A DNA stretch of 46,712 nucleotides from Prevotellaceae bacterium (GCA_031271815.1 JAISVA010000023.1:1-46712), one strand, 5' to 3'; counted from the first letter of the stretch, positions 35,834 to 44,077 are shown. Numbers and translations are program-made. Notes: generated from the letters alone by a model not told the origin.

Positions 35834-37119
35834 TTGATGATGCCCCCTGTTGTTTTTTCATTGATTAAATCCGCGCCGACATAATGTTGGGATAATTTGA
35901 ATATGTCAATATCAACATCCATCAGCGTATTTTCGTAGATAGCCGAAGGGGTTGAAAGGAAAAAACGGCTGGTGTAGAGTGCGCCGTAAATGTTTCCTTT
36001 GATTTCGGTATATCCGTTGCTATATGCCTGTCCCTTGACGACGGATTCTTTTTCCAGCCGTAAAAGCGGCTGTTTGTCCGAACCGGCTGTTTTTTGGTAG
36101 AGGAATGTCAAGCCGTTCAATGCCGTTTTTTCGCCAATGGTAATTTTCATGGATCCGGTTCCTGCGTTCGATGCTGTAATTCCCGCCACGGAAGGATATT
36201 TCAGCAGGCAATTATCACCGACATGTATGGAATCGCCGGCAAAAAGCTGCAATTTCCCCGTAAAATCTTTCTCTGTCGAAATAAAAGGGGCTACACATAT
36301 AATGTCGCTTAAATCCGTGTAGTTGCCTATCCGGATTTTCTCTTCGGACAGAACGATGATTTTTCCGCGGAGGAAAAGCCGGTCCAGATGAATTGTTTGA
36401 GGAGAATACAATACAACGGTGGAATCAAGGAAGGAGGCAACCAGCGTATCTTTTCCAAGTTTTTCAAAAGGGATAACCCTGTGCGATTCGTTAAGGTATT
36501 TATCAAGAAAATAACGGACTTCCAACCGGGCGATGCGTTCATTCAATTCGGGCAAAGACCGGCTGCTTTTTTGCATTTCGCCCGTTATCCGGTTACCGGT
36601 AAAGGTTTTACCTTCGATGTGCGCCTGTTTGAATCCGGATTCGGGTAAGACGCTGTTTCCTTTGATGTTAACATTTCCGGTAACCGATATGGGTTTTCCC
36701 TGGTCGGGAACAAACAGGGCAATGTTTTCGGTATCGTATTTGTAATCGCCGGTCATCACGGAACGTTTCACCTGCAATTCTTTGTTGAATGCGGTTACGG
36801 TAAACAGGTCGAACACGCCCCACTGCTCCTTTTCCAGTTTGACCGAATCGCCGTATTCGCCATACAATGACAGGAATTTAGATTCCGAATAGCCAACCGT
36901 TTCAGGGTGGGCAAGCAATATGTTAATCGCCGAAGATGCGTTGGTATTTAGCCTGTCAATGAATATGATACGGTTAAAAAAATGGTTGTTGTAGTAGGCA
37001 GAAAGGATTAGCGTACTGCTTAGAATGATAATCAATACGAAAATAAATATGGCAAAAAACAGGGCGTATGCTTCCGGCTTTTTGTCGAATATTTTTATAT
37101 GTTTTAATTTCATTTGCAT
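35821..37119 (-). CDS. GspK/PilX-like membrane-anchored protein, 432 aa
   Basis: The N-terminus has a short basic stretch and one hydrophobic helix (AYALFFAIFIFVLIIILSST), with EA before Y as a possible processing site and no Glu at +5, as in GspK. The rest is long and rich in strands, with NVNIKGN, GEKTALNG and a KGQAYSNGYTEIKGNIYGAL segment that look like stacked beta turns, as in polymer-forming or PilX-associated proteins of Bacteroidetes. No enzyme motif is seen. It stands at the head of the K-I-J-F subgroup, after a gap with a MITE-like element. GspK role is inferred from context. Confidence 0.6.
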   Translation of the reverse strand: MQMKLKHIKIFDKKPEAYALFFAIFIFVLIIILSSTLILSAYYNNHFFNRIIFIDRLNTNASSAINILLAHPETVGYSESKFLSLYGEYGDSVKLEKEQWGVFDLFTVTAFNKELQVKRSVMTGDYKYDTENIALFVPDQGKPISVTGNVNIKGNSVLPESGFKQAHIEGKTFTGNRITGEMQKSSRSLPELNERIARLEVRYFLDKYLNESHRVIPFEKLGKDTLVASFLDSTVVLYSPQTIHLDRLFLRGKIIVLSEEKIRIGNYTDLSDIICVAPFISTEKDFTGKLQLFAGDSIHVGDNCLLKYPSVAGITASNAGTGSMKITIGEKTALNGLTFLYQKTAGSDKQPLLRLEKESVVKGQAYSNGYTEIKGNIYGALYTSRFFLSTPSAIYENTLMDVDIDIFKLSQHYVGADLINEKTTGGIIKWVY

Positions 37120-37140
37120 TATTTCTCCTTATTTGAAGCC

Positions 37141-37364
37141 GTCTAAAAAGTCATATTCAAATTTCAAGAATTTATAAGTTGAAATTTCATACCGTTTTTT
37201 ATCAGATAATTCAAGCTGCAACTTAAGTTTGCTAACTTGACGTGAGTCCGATATAAATAGATGTATAATAGTTTAATGCAAAGAACGAAAAGTCGCGAAG
37301 ATTTCAAATTAACGAAAGAAAGTTACAATTCTTGACCTGAATAAAATATGAGGACTTTTTAGAC
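37141..37364. mobile_element. MITE-like element with GTCTAAAAAGTC terminal repeats
   Basis: The left end GTCTAAAAAGTCATATTC (37141-37158) and the right end, read in reverse complement from 37364 (GTCTAAAAAGTCCTCATATT), match apart from a small insertion. Inside them TCAAGAATT recurs on both sides (37164 region and 37328 region). Length about 224 bp, no reading frame. It lies in the 260-nt gap between the MORN gene and the GspK-like gene. Probably mobilised in trans by an IS transposase. Confidence 0.65.
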
Positions 37365-37379
37365 AACCTTGTCAATAGC

Positions 37380-38120
37380 TCACTTCTTCTCCTGAACGGC
37401 TTTCTCTTCCTTTGTCTTCTTTTTAAACGCATTTTTTAGAAGCGTACTTTTTTCTTTCGCTTCTTTCTCTTTCACCTCTTTGGGTTGTTTTTCCTTTGCA
37501 GTTTCCTTTTGCAGGCCGGTTTCCGGCTTTTTGTTTTTTTTCTTCAGCCAGCCGAAAAGCGGCTTTTTCTGTTTGATTATCCCATTTTTGTATTTCACGG
37601 GCTTTTGTTCCACTCCGTCGATGTATGTATAACTTTTCCCGTTCCTTTTGTCGTTTTTAAAGCGGCATTTTTCTACGATGTTGCCCGATGAATCGTAAAA
37701 CATCGCTTTCCCTTTTTTTACCCCTTTCCTGTATGTTATGTTTGAAGAGAACGTTCCGTTGCTGTTCCATTCTGACCAGACGCCCTCTTTCAAACCGTAT
37801 CCGTAATCGCCTTTTTCTGCTAACTGGCTGGTTTTGCAGTAGTATTTCGTGTAAGCGCCATGCAGTAGCTTGCCGCTGTAATTTCCCTGCGTAACCAGGA
37901 TGGAGTTTTTCATATACCAGGTATATGTTTTTTCCAACTCCGGCTTTTCGTCCGGGACGGCGATCACGGTAAACCGGTAATCGTAGAGCGAATCGGCAAG
38001 CTGCAGCTTGTGGTATTGCTTCAACTCATCAAACTCTTTTTTGTGATTTTTAGCGTTTATTATTGCCGTATCCGATAGCAGCAAGAATAAAAACAGGCAG
38101 TATTTTACGTATGTTTTCAT
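37380..38120 (-). CDS. Secreted MORN-repeat protein with Lys-rich tail, 246 aa
   Basis: A signal peptide (MKTYVKYCLFLFLLLSDTAI, cleavage near INA/K) is followed by three or four MORN_2-type repeats, such as GKLLHGAYTKYY, GYGLKEGVWSEW and GVKKGKAMFYDSSG. The final 65 residues are very rich in Lys and Glu and likely disordered (KEKQPKEVKEKEAKEK). MORN_2/YwqK-type repeats are known as protein- or lipid-contacting modules without one function. It starts 4 nt after the GspC/PilP-like gene, so it belongs to the same transcription unit. No known type II secretion part has this architecture. Confidence 0.7.
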   Translation of the reverse strand: MKTYVKYCLFLFLLLSDTAIINAKNHKKEFDELKQYHKLQLADSLYDYRFTVIAVPDEKPELEKTYTWYMKNSILVTQGNYSGKLLHGAYTKYYCKTSQLAEKGDYGYGLKEGVWSEWNSNGTFSSNITYRKGVKKGKAMFYDSSGNIVEKCRFKNDKRNGKSYTYIDGVEQKPVKYKNGIIKQKKPLFGWLKKKNKKPETGLQKETAKEKQPKEVKEKEAKEKSTLLKNAFKKKTKEEKAVQEKK

Positions 38121-38124
38121 CGGA

Positions 38125-38598
38125 TTATTTTTTTATTGTTCTTTTTTGATTTTGGAAACTTACAATGATAGAGTCGTTGCAAATCCTTATTAATTTAACT
38201 TCATTAGCTGTTTCTCCTGTTTTCATAAAATGGGAAGAACCGTTTATGGAAACGATTGCCAGTTCGTTTTCCTGTTTTTTTATCAATCCATCGTATTTTA
38301 CAGCAGGAAAATTGACCGTTACCACACTCTTTCGCGGCTTGGCTCCCACCGCCTTTTTGGTGGCTGGAGGGTTGGTTGGAATTACCCGTTTTTCGTTTTT
38401 AAGAAACGGGTCGGCGTAATTCAAGTACAGTTCAAACGTATCGGGAAGTGTGGCGGCACTCTTTTTTATTGTTTTGTTTGGTACAAAAGCGACAGGATCT
38501 TCCGGCGCATTTGTCCGGAAAAAAACCTTATAGACAATCATCCCCCACACGAACAGTGCGAGTGGCAGTAATATATATATGAGCTTTTTGTTTTTCAC
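38125..38598 (-). CDS. GspC/PilP-like inner-membrane connector
   Basis: A 157-aa protein starting with GTG: one transmembrane helix (KLIYILLPLALFVWGMIVYK), a Pro-rich linker with DPFLKNEKRVIPTNPP, and a C-terminal domain that fits the HR/PilP fold (VKYDGLIKKQENELAIVSIN, MKTGETANEVKLIRICNDSI, then IVSFQNQKRTIKK). In type II secretion and type IV pili such proteins link the inner-membrane platform to the secretin. It lies 64 nt after the Fn3 lipoprotein and 4 nt before the MORN gene. Identification is from domain pattern and position. Confidence 0.72.
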   Translation of the reverse strand: MKNKKLIYILLPLALFVWGMIVYKVFFRTNAPEDPVAFVPNKTIKKSAATLPDTFELYLNYADPFLKNEKRVIPTNPPATKKAVGAKPRKSVVTVNFPAVKYDGLIKKQENELAIVSINGSSHFMKTGETANEVKLIRICNDSIIVSFQNQKRTIKK

Positions 38599-38662
38599 AA
38601 ATTTAATTCTATGTTAATGAAAAATGCACGAAGAGGCAAAAGGGTTATTTCCTGCGCTTTCA

Positions 38663-39586
38663 TCAGTATTTAGTAAACATGGATGTTGCCGACCTCTCGC
38701 TGACGTTTCCGGCGGCATCACAGGTTCTGACGTACCAGTGGTAAGTTCCGGGCTGGAGCAGCTCTTCGTAAAAAGTTTTATCCGTTTTTTTAGCTATTAC
38801 TTTTTCTCTGAAGTCTGCATCGCGAAATACATACAGGCTGTCAAACAGCAGTGAACCGTTTTCTTCCACCCTGGTCCACTCGAAACGGACAGTGTCGGTC
38901 CTTATGGCAGGATCCTTCAAAGTCGGTTTGCCCGGACTCTCCGTATCAATCGTTATGGTGTAGGAAGTGTAAAGCGTGTTCGAGATTTCATTTTGTCCCC
39001 GCACGCTCCAGGTATAATCGCCGTCATCCGTAAATTCGAAGGAATTTTCAGTCACCTGTGTTACTTCGTCTTTTAACAGCGTATTGGAACTGCCGGTAAT
39101 AGTGAATCTATATTCGTTGGCATTGTACAGTTTGTTCCATTTGAAAACCTGTGAAAGTCGGTTGCTTACTGCATTATTGGCAGGCGAGTGCAAAACAATG
39201 GTTTCGTTCGTGAGGTTTAATGTACTGTCAATAGAAAACGACGCCCTGGCAAATCCGGTTTCACTGCTGCCGTTCATGCCTTTAATCCGCCATTGGTAAT
39301 TACCCGGCACTAAGGAGATTTCAAGCTTGTTTCCCACAACAAACGTGTCTGCCCACAACTTTTCAGCCCTGTCAAAATCCGGACTGATCACCTGTAAGTT
39401 GTAGTCCGATGCTCCTTCTATTTCTTCCCACCAGAATGTAATGGTCGTAATGGAAGTAACCAGACTGTCGGCCGGAGCCAGCATCGTAACCTTTTTTCCT
39501 TTCAGGTCTTTCTCTATAAATTCATCGCAACCGCAGAAGGTTACCGCTAAAACCGGAAATAATAGTATAAATATTCCTTTTTTCAT
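38663..39586 (-). CDS. Lipoprotein with three Fn3-like repeats, 307 aa
   Basis: The N-terminus is a lipoprotein signal with the acceptor Cys at 20 (VTFCGCDEF). The rest consists of three repeats of about 90 residues, each opening with a proline-containing strand and closing with a Y-x-W-R/Y/S pattern: APADSLVTSITTITFWWEE ... GNYQWRIKGMN, HSPANNAVSNRLSQVFKWNK ... GDYTWSVRGQN, and DPAIRTDTVRFEWTRVEE ... GTYHWYVRTCDAAGNVSER. These are immunoglobulin-like (Fn3) domains. It is 1 nt from the GspM/PilO-like gene. It might act as pilotin, outer-membrane anchor or surface adhesin; which is not known. Confidence 0.75.
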   Translation of the reverse strand: MKKGIFILLFPVLAVTFCGCDEFIEKDLKGKKVTMLAPADSLVTSITTITFWWEEIEGASDYNLQVISPDFDRAEKLWADTFVVGNKLEISLVPGNYQWRIKGMNGSSETGFARASFSIDSTLNLTNETIVLHSPANNAVSNRLSQVFKWNKLYNANEYRFTITGSSNTLLKDEVTQVTENSFEFTDDGDYTWSVRGQNEISNTLYTSYTITIDTESPGKPTLKDPAIRTDTVRFEWTRVEENGSLLFDSLYVFRDADFREKVIAKKTDKTFYEELLQPGTYHWYVRTCDAAGNVSERSATSMFTKY

Positions 39587-39587
39587 T

Positions 39588-40127
39588 TTATTTTTGAGTT
39601 GTTTGCGTTATTTGTATATTTTGAAAATAGATGTAAGCATACAGATACAACCGTTTGGAACGCATATCTTTTGTGCGTTTGAATTGAACGGAAACGATCT
39701 TTCCTATATTGTATTTTTGTTCTGCCTCGTAAATAAATTCGACCATTTTTTTGAAACCGCCTTCCAGCACAATCCGGTTCGTGTATATTTGATAATCCCG
39801 GTAGCCGGAAACGGTTGTTTTGGGAAATTCAATCAATATCAGCCCGTTTTTCTGACAAAATCCGGAGACTTGTTCCAATAGCACTTGTTCAAAATCCAGC
39901 GGATTTTCATTGACCACCAACTGTTCCATTTGTTTTAACTGCGCTTCAGCGGCAACAATTTGCTGCGGTGCGCTGGCTGCCAATTCTATTTTTCCGGATA
40001 AATCGTTATGTTCGGCTATGACCGCTATCGTTTTTTTGACGGCAAACACATACATAACCACAACCAGCAACGCTAACGCTGCCAGCAGCAAGTAATATTT
40101 ATGTTTGTAACTTAACTTTTCCAACAT
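39588..40127 (-). CDS. GspM/PilO-like inner-membrane protein, 179 aa
   Basis: A single N-terminal transmembrane helix (YYLLLAALALLVVVMYVFAV) followed by a coiled coil (AAEAQLKQMEQLV) and a small alpha/beta domain, the PilO/GspM plan. The domain ends with the strands of KIVSVQFKRTKDMRSKRLYL. It starts 1 nt after the GspL-like gene and ends 1 nt before the Fn3 lipoprotein, so the three are translated together. PilO and PilN (GspM and GspL) form heterodimers in the platform. Confidence 0.75.
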   Translation of the reverse strand: MLEKLSYKHKYYLLLAALALLVVVMYVFAVKKTIAVIAEHNDLSGKIELAASAPQQIVAAEAQLKQMEQLVVNENPLDFEQVLLEQVSGFCQKNGLILIEFPKTTVSGYRDYQIYTNRIVLEGGFKKMVEFIYEAEQKYNIGKIVSVQFKRTKDMRSKRLYLYAYIYFQNIQITQTTQK

Positions 40128-40128
40128 T

Positions 40129-41373
40129 TTACTGAACGGTTAACTCAATGGTAAATAATGCGGTGTTTGACTTTATATCGTGGTCGTAGCCAAGAATGGA
40201 TGCGCTTTCGATTCCTTCACCGCTTTTTAACTCTTTAATCCATTCGTTGAATCCGGCGCTTTGGTTGCTGATTCCGGAAATGACGATGATGCCGTTCTTA
40301 AAAGTGAACGTTTCTTTTTTATTCGGATCTGCCGGCGGATTAAACTGCCAGTCCGTCAACGTAATGCCATCGGGTATGGTATTTGCAATCCGGTCGGCAT
40401 AAAACGAAATTTTATTTTTGGTGAGCAGGCCGCTTTGCTGAAGGAACTTGCTTTTGGCGGCAAGCGTTTCATTTAGCAGTTTTACTTTATTAATCAATTC
40501 TTCCTGTTTGGCGACTTGCGGCTGTTCTTCCTGTGTTTTTTTGTAAAAATGGTCGAATACCAGAAAGTTGATAATTAAAATAATAAATACCGGAATCAGG
40601 GAAATTTTCCCGGTCAGTTGTGTTTTTTGCCGGTAGAGAAACTCTTTGTTTCTTCTTTGAATGGCTTCAATTGGCGCGTGGCTGCCCGTTGGATTTATGA
40701 GGAATGAAAAGCCGATTCCCAAAGCCGGTAACAGCAAGGCATCCACCGGCTGGCTCCCGATTTCCAGCGTTTGCGTTTGGTTTTCAGCCTGAACGGTAAA
40801 ATCCTCAATGTTATTTTCACGCAGAAGTATGTGGATATTTTTATAATACAGCGAGTTTTCGTTCTGCATAACCGGCAATATATCATCCAGCGCAAAAGGA
40901 CTTATCGAAACATCAACTATAAAGTCAAATGATCCGGATAAATCGGCGATCACTTTGTCTATAAACGATTTGCGGGCTAATGACACGATTTGCGTCAGTT
41001 TTTCCTTTTGCCGGTCGATTTCCTGTTTGCGGATGTAAAAATCATCCGGATTGACATTCGGGATAAGTTGCTTTATGATGTCTGCATCCGGCAGTTGCGC
41101 TCCTGTGGTAATTTTCCGGTGTATGATGCCTTTTCCGCTTAATATCAGGCAAACAGGATCTTTCCTGGAAATTTCACCGCATTGGCTGTTGACGGGGTGA
41201 TTCGAAGTCATTCCGTCAACAGGACTAACTTCCAACGCTGCAAAATGGATGCTTCCTTTTTGCCTGGTCAGCTTCACGGCATTGCACCGGTATGTGCCGT
41301 CGCTGTTTATTTCAACGTCGATGGCATATACCTTGGGCGTAAGGTTAAAAATATTTTTAATGTCCTGTATCAT
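40129..41373 (-). CDS. GspL / PilM-PilN-like protein, 414 aa
   Basis: The cytoplasmic half (1-250) resembles a degenerate actin-like fold, opening YAIDVEINSDGTYRCNAVKL. Then come a transmembrane helix (257-275, ISLIPVFIILIINFLVF), a coiled coil and a C-terminal ferredoxin-like domain (IPDGITLTDWQFNP, IIVISGISNQSAGFNEWIKE). This is the plan of GspL, equal to PilM fused to PilN. The frame is open back to 41448 but the first 25 codons lie in repeat sequence; the ATG at 41373 gives a sensible N-terminus. It is 1 nt ahead of the GspM/PilO-like gene. Confidence 0.78.
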   Translation of the reverse strand: MIQDIKNIFNLTPKVYAIDVEINSDGTYRCNAVKLTRQKGSIHFAALEVSPVDGMTSNHPVNSQCGEISRKDPVCLILSGKGIIHRKITTGAQLPDADIIKQLIPNVNPDDFYIRKQEIDRQKEKLTQIVSLARKSFIDKVIADLSGSFDFIVDVSISPFALDDILPVMQNENSLYYKNIHILLRENNIEDFTVQAENQTQTLEIGSQPVDALLLPALGIGFSFLINPTGSHAPIEAIQRRNKEFLYRQKTQLTGKISLIPVFIILIINFLVFDHFYKKTQEEQPQVAKQEELINKVKLLNETLAAKSKFLQQSGLLTKNKISFYADRIANTIPDGITLTDWQFNPPADPNKKETFTFKNGIIVISGISNQSAGFNEWIKELKSGEGIESASILGYDHDIKSNTALFTIELTVQ

Positions 41374-41379
41374 TTCAAA

Positions 41380-41640
41380 TCGTTTGTTTTTAGTGGAATA
41401 ACTCCCACTCAACGTAGCGTAAAAAAATGCAGCGCAAGCGTTCGGCATAGCGTCTGCTGCGATGTTGTACTAAAAACAAGTCTCCGGCTTGCATATTACA
41501 ATTTGTATTTTCTGTTTTCTAAATATCATCTCTTTTTTTATTCATTGCAAATTAGAAATTTGCTTTTAACTGCGGCATAGCGTCTCGCTATGCCGAACTG
41601 TCTCATGGTAGCTGTAATCAACCGCGTAAACAGGATAGTT
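41380..41640. repeat. Repeat-rich gap between gspD and the gspL-like gene
   Basis: Small hairpins are seen: GCAAATT-AGA-AATTTGC (41547-41563) and GGCATAGC...GCTATGCC (41574-41594), plus a second TTCGGCATAGCGTC at about 41450. The section 41547-41601 matches 25313-25364 (GAAATTTGCTTTTAACT and the CATAGC hairpin). No gene is seen in this stretch of nearly 300 nt. Confidence 0.65.
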
Positions 41641-41667
41641 GATATATAAATTTGTTTCTTTATCATT

Positions 41668-43653
41668 TTAAAACAGCACCGTCGGTTTAATGAATATATT
41701 CAGCTGTGAATCCATCTTTTCCTTTTCACGGCTTGAAAAAATCCATTTCAGGATAGGAATCCTTGCTAATAGCGGCAATCCGGAACCGGTGTTGGAGTTT
41801 GTTTTCTCTTCCAGTCCTCCGAGCAATACCATCTCTTCGTTTTTGATCCGGATAAGGGAGGTAAAGCTTTTATTGTCGGAGCCCGGAGGCGCGTCGGGCA
41901 CGCGGTTCTTTTTAAAGCCCGACTGTTCCACCTTGATGTCGAGCGTCACCTGGTCGTCGCCCGAAAACATCGGCTTGATGCTTACCGAAAGGTTGGCATT
42001 GATTGCCTTGTACTGGAACGCCTGTATGTTTTGCGGGTTTTGCGTACCTACGACGGTGTTTTGTATCTCCTTGTAATACTCCGTTTCGCCCATCACCAGC
42101 GTTGCCTCGTGGCTGTTCAGTGTTGCGAGGCGGGGAGTAGAATGTATCTTGACCACTCCCTGCTGTTCCAGCGCATTCAACGAAACGTAGAAATTGGGAG
42201 TTACCTTACCCAGATTCAATGAGCCGAATCCGTTTATCCCCGAAATGATTTCGTTTAATGTTTTGGAACTCAACGTGGTTTGTATCCCGGCAGTTGAAAC
42301 TAAAAAGGAGGTTGGGGCAGGCGCTTCACCCAATCCAGCGCTAAGCCCCGTACTAACATTGTAATACTTTTTAGAGCTGATGATAATTACCTCTATCAAC
42401 ACAACCGGAACCACTTTGTCCACACTTCTGAGAAAAAGTTCCACCTCGTCGATCATCAATTTGGAACCGCTTAAAACGATGCTGTTCAACTCGGGAAATT
42501 CTTTTATACTGACATCCTTTTGCAGTTCCTTCGGAATGTGCTCTACTATTTTGTCGACAGAACGGTGCTGTAACTGAACCACTTTGGTCTGCCGCAACCC
42601 TTCCAGCTGCCGTTCGCCGATCATATAAACAGCGCCGGCTTTCGATACCGTATACTGGCTGCCGTTGAACAGCCGTTCGAGCAGCTGGTCGTAAGTCGCA
42701 TTATAAAGTTGCGTGGTGATGTTTCCCTGCACGTTTGAATAAATGAAGTAATTCAGTTTCAACTCGCGCGATATATCGTTTATGATGTCGGTAATCGCCA
42801 CGTCCTGGGCCGACAGGGTAATCAGATTATTCGAAATGTTGTATTCGTATCCGCCTGAATTTTGCCGTCCGCCTTGCCGGTTGCGCATAGCTCCTGAGCC
42901 TGAAGCCGCCTGCGCCGCTTGAGCCGCCGGTTTTTCCAGTATATAAAAACCGTCGCGGGTAACGGTTGAAATTAACCCATTGGACAACGCCAATTTATCA
43001 ATGGCGTTATCTACCGGAACATTTTCGACATAAATACTGACGGGCGTTGCCGATATTTCCGGCGAGAAGATGATGTTTTTGCCCGTTTGACGGGTTATCT
43101 CTTTAGTTACCTTGAAAAGGCTGTCGTTGGACAAGTCCATTGTGATTGTCTGTGCGGCAGTGTCATACTTAATGCTTATGGGTTTTGGCGGCGGAATCGC
43201 TACCGGCTGTTCGACCGCCGGTGGCACATATTTTGAAACAGACAAAATATTTCCGAAAAAGGTAATATCCAAATCATACTGCTTGCACAAAAAGAGCAGT
43301 ACTGCCGACACGGAAACATCTGAAAAATTGTTGGTAATGCGCATGTCAAGCGCCGGATCAATGTAAATGTTGACTTTACTCGTACTGGCAATGGCTCTGA
43401 TAAATTCCTGTATGCTGATATCCGAAACCGACAGTTCGATCTTTTCGTCCAAACCGGGGACTTCGGCTTCCAATGCTTTCAGTTTGTTTTCAATCTGTAA
43501 AAAACGGTTCTGGTCTTGTCCTTGCATTGCAGGAAAGCTGAACAGGAAAAGGCACGAAAGCACCAAGGCGCGAAAGCACGAAAGCGCGAAAGGGCGAAGG
43601 GGGCTTTTGCTTTTTGTATTTTGATCTTTTAAATGTAATTCTTTTGTATTCAT
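41668..43653 (-). CDS. gspD: GspD/PilQ-type secretin
   Basis: The outer-membrane channel of the machine, 661 aa. The N-terminal signal peptide includes RPFALSCFRALVLSCLFLFS with cleavage near residue 45; part of it is encoded by a GCGAAAG repeat. Three secretin/TonB short N-terminal (STN/N-like) domains follow, each around 70 residues (ISIQEFIRAIASTSKVNIYI; FKVTKEITRQTGKNIIFSPE; AITDIINDISRELKLNYFIY). A Gln/Gly/Ala-rich linker lies between the second and third. The C-terminal secretin domain contains VPVVLIEVIIISSKKYYNVS and the conserved end VLLGGLEEKTNSNTGSGLPL then LARIPILKWIFSS. No AMIN or S-domain is seen. Confidence 0.92.
   Translation of the reverse strand: MNTKELHLKDQNTKSKSPLRPFALSCFRALVLSCLFLFSFPAMQGQDQNRFLQIENKLKALEAEVPGLDEKIELSVSDISIQEFIRAIASTSKVNIYIDPALDMRITNNFSDVSVSAVLLFLCKQYDLDITFFGNILSVSKYVPPAVEQPVAIPPPKPISIKYDTAAQTITMDLSNDSLFKVTKEITRQTGKNIIFSPEISATPVSIYVENVPVDNAIDKLALSNGLISTVTRDGFYILEKPAAQAAQAASGSGAMRNRQGGRQNSGGYEYNISNNLITLSAQDVAITDIINDISRELKLNYFIYSNVQGNITTQLYNATYDQLLERLFNGSQYTVSKAGAVYMIGERQLEGLRQTKVVQLQHRSVDKIVEHIPKELQKDVSIKEFPELNSIVLSGSKLMIDEVELFLRSVDKVVPVVLIEVIIISSKKYYNVSTGLSAGLGEAPAPTSFLVSTAGIQTTLSSKTLNEIISGINGFGSLNLGKVTPNFYVSLNALEQQGVVKIHSTPRLATLNSHEATLVMGETEYYKEIQNTVVGTQNPQNIQAFQYKAINANLSVSIKPMFSGDDQVTLDIKVEQSGFKKNRVPDAPPGSDNKSFTSLIRIKNEEMVLLGGLEEKTNSNTGSGLPLLARIPILKWIFSSREKEKMDSQLNIFIKPTVLF
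43551..43602. repeat. GCGAAAG-family repeat inside the secretin signal peptide
   Basis: Units GGCACGAAAGCACCAAGGCG, CGAAAGCACGAAAGCGCGAA and AGGGCGAAGG lie in tandem. Read as codons of gspD they give residues about 18-34 of the signal peptide. Confidence 0.8.
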
Positions 43654-43691
43654 ATTTTTTGTTCGTTTTTTATTTAACCTCCTTCACTTCT

Positions 43692-43710
43692 CCGCCCTTT
43701 CGTGCCTTCT
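43692..43710. repeat. GCGAAAG-family unit on the 3' side of the S23 gene
   Basis: CCGCCCTTTCGTGCCTTCT, the reverse complement of the unit AGAAGGCACGAAAGGGC. It abuts the 3' end of the S23 gene (43712). Confidence 0.65.
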
Positions 43711-43711
43711 A

Positions 43712-44077
43712 CTATTTTTGAAGCGCTTTACGGGTTTTTATATAATTCTGAATTTTTGCCGGCAATAATTTTGACTGCTCAAGCATTATTTTATATTCTT
43801 CCCGGCTTACATATTCCAGTTCTTTTGCCAGATAAATTTGTGTTCTTAATTCTCCACACGAACCTTTTGCGATATATAGAAATTGAATAAACTCTTTATT
43901 TGTTTGACGTTCAAAACCTTCTGCAATGTTTGAAGAGATAGATACAGACGCTCTCTGAATTTGGTCTTTGAAGCCAGAATCCGTGCAATTTCTCATCAAT
44001 TTATACACGGAAACACACATCCGCATCCAATCCTTCCGAATATCCAAATCTTCAAAATTAAAACCTCTTTTCTCCAT
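43712..44077 (-). CDS. Four-helix bundle protein of the S23/IVS type, 121 aa
   Basis: A member of the four-helix bundle family first found in 23S rRNA intervening sequences. It matches through FEDLDIRKDWMRMCVSVYKL, FKDQIQRASVSISSNIAEGF, NKEFIQFLYIAKGSCGELRT and the QIYLAKELEYVSREEY helix. The family is related to the RNA-binding accessory protein of diversity-generating retroelements; its own role is unclear. It lies between gspE (35 nt) and gspD (58 nt) and is flanked on both sides by GCGAAAG units, so it looks inserted into the secretion operon. It has no secretion-type features. Confidence 0.85.
   Translation of the reverse strand: MEKRGFNFEDLDIRKDWMRMCVSVYKLMRNCTDSGFKDQIQRASVSISSNIAEGFERQTNKEFIQFLYIAKGSCGELRTQIYLAKELEYVSREEYKIMLEQSKLLPAKIQNYIKTRKALQK

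Noticed and set aside
41374-41448. Upstream extension of the GspL-like protein
   Set aside because: These 25 codons fall in repeat sequence; the ATG at 41373 starts a normal cytoplasmic domain.
43551-43602. Lipobox LVLSC in the secretin signal peptide
   Set aside because: The Cys is followed by a further long hydrophobic stretch, so cleavage there is unlikely; a standard signal peptide ending near residue 45 fits better.
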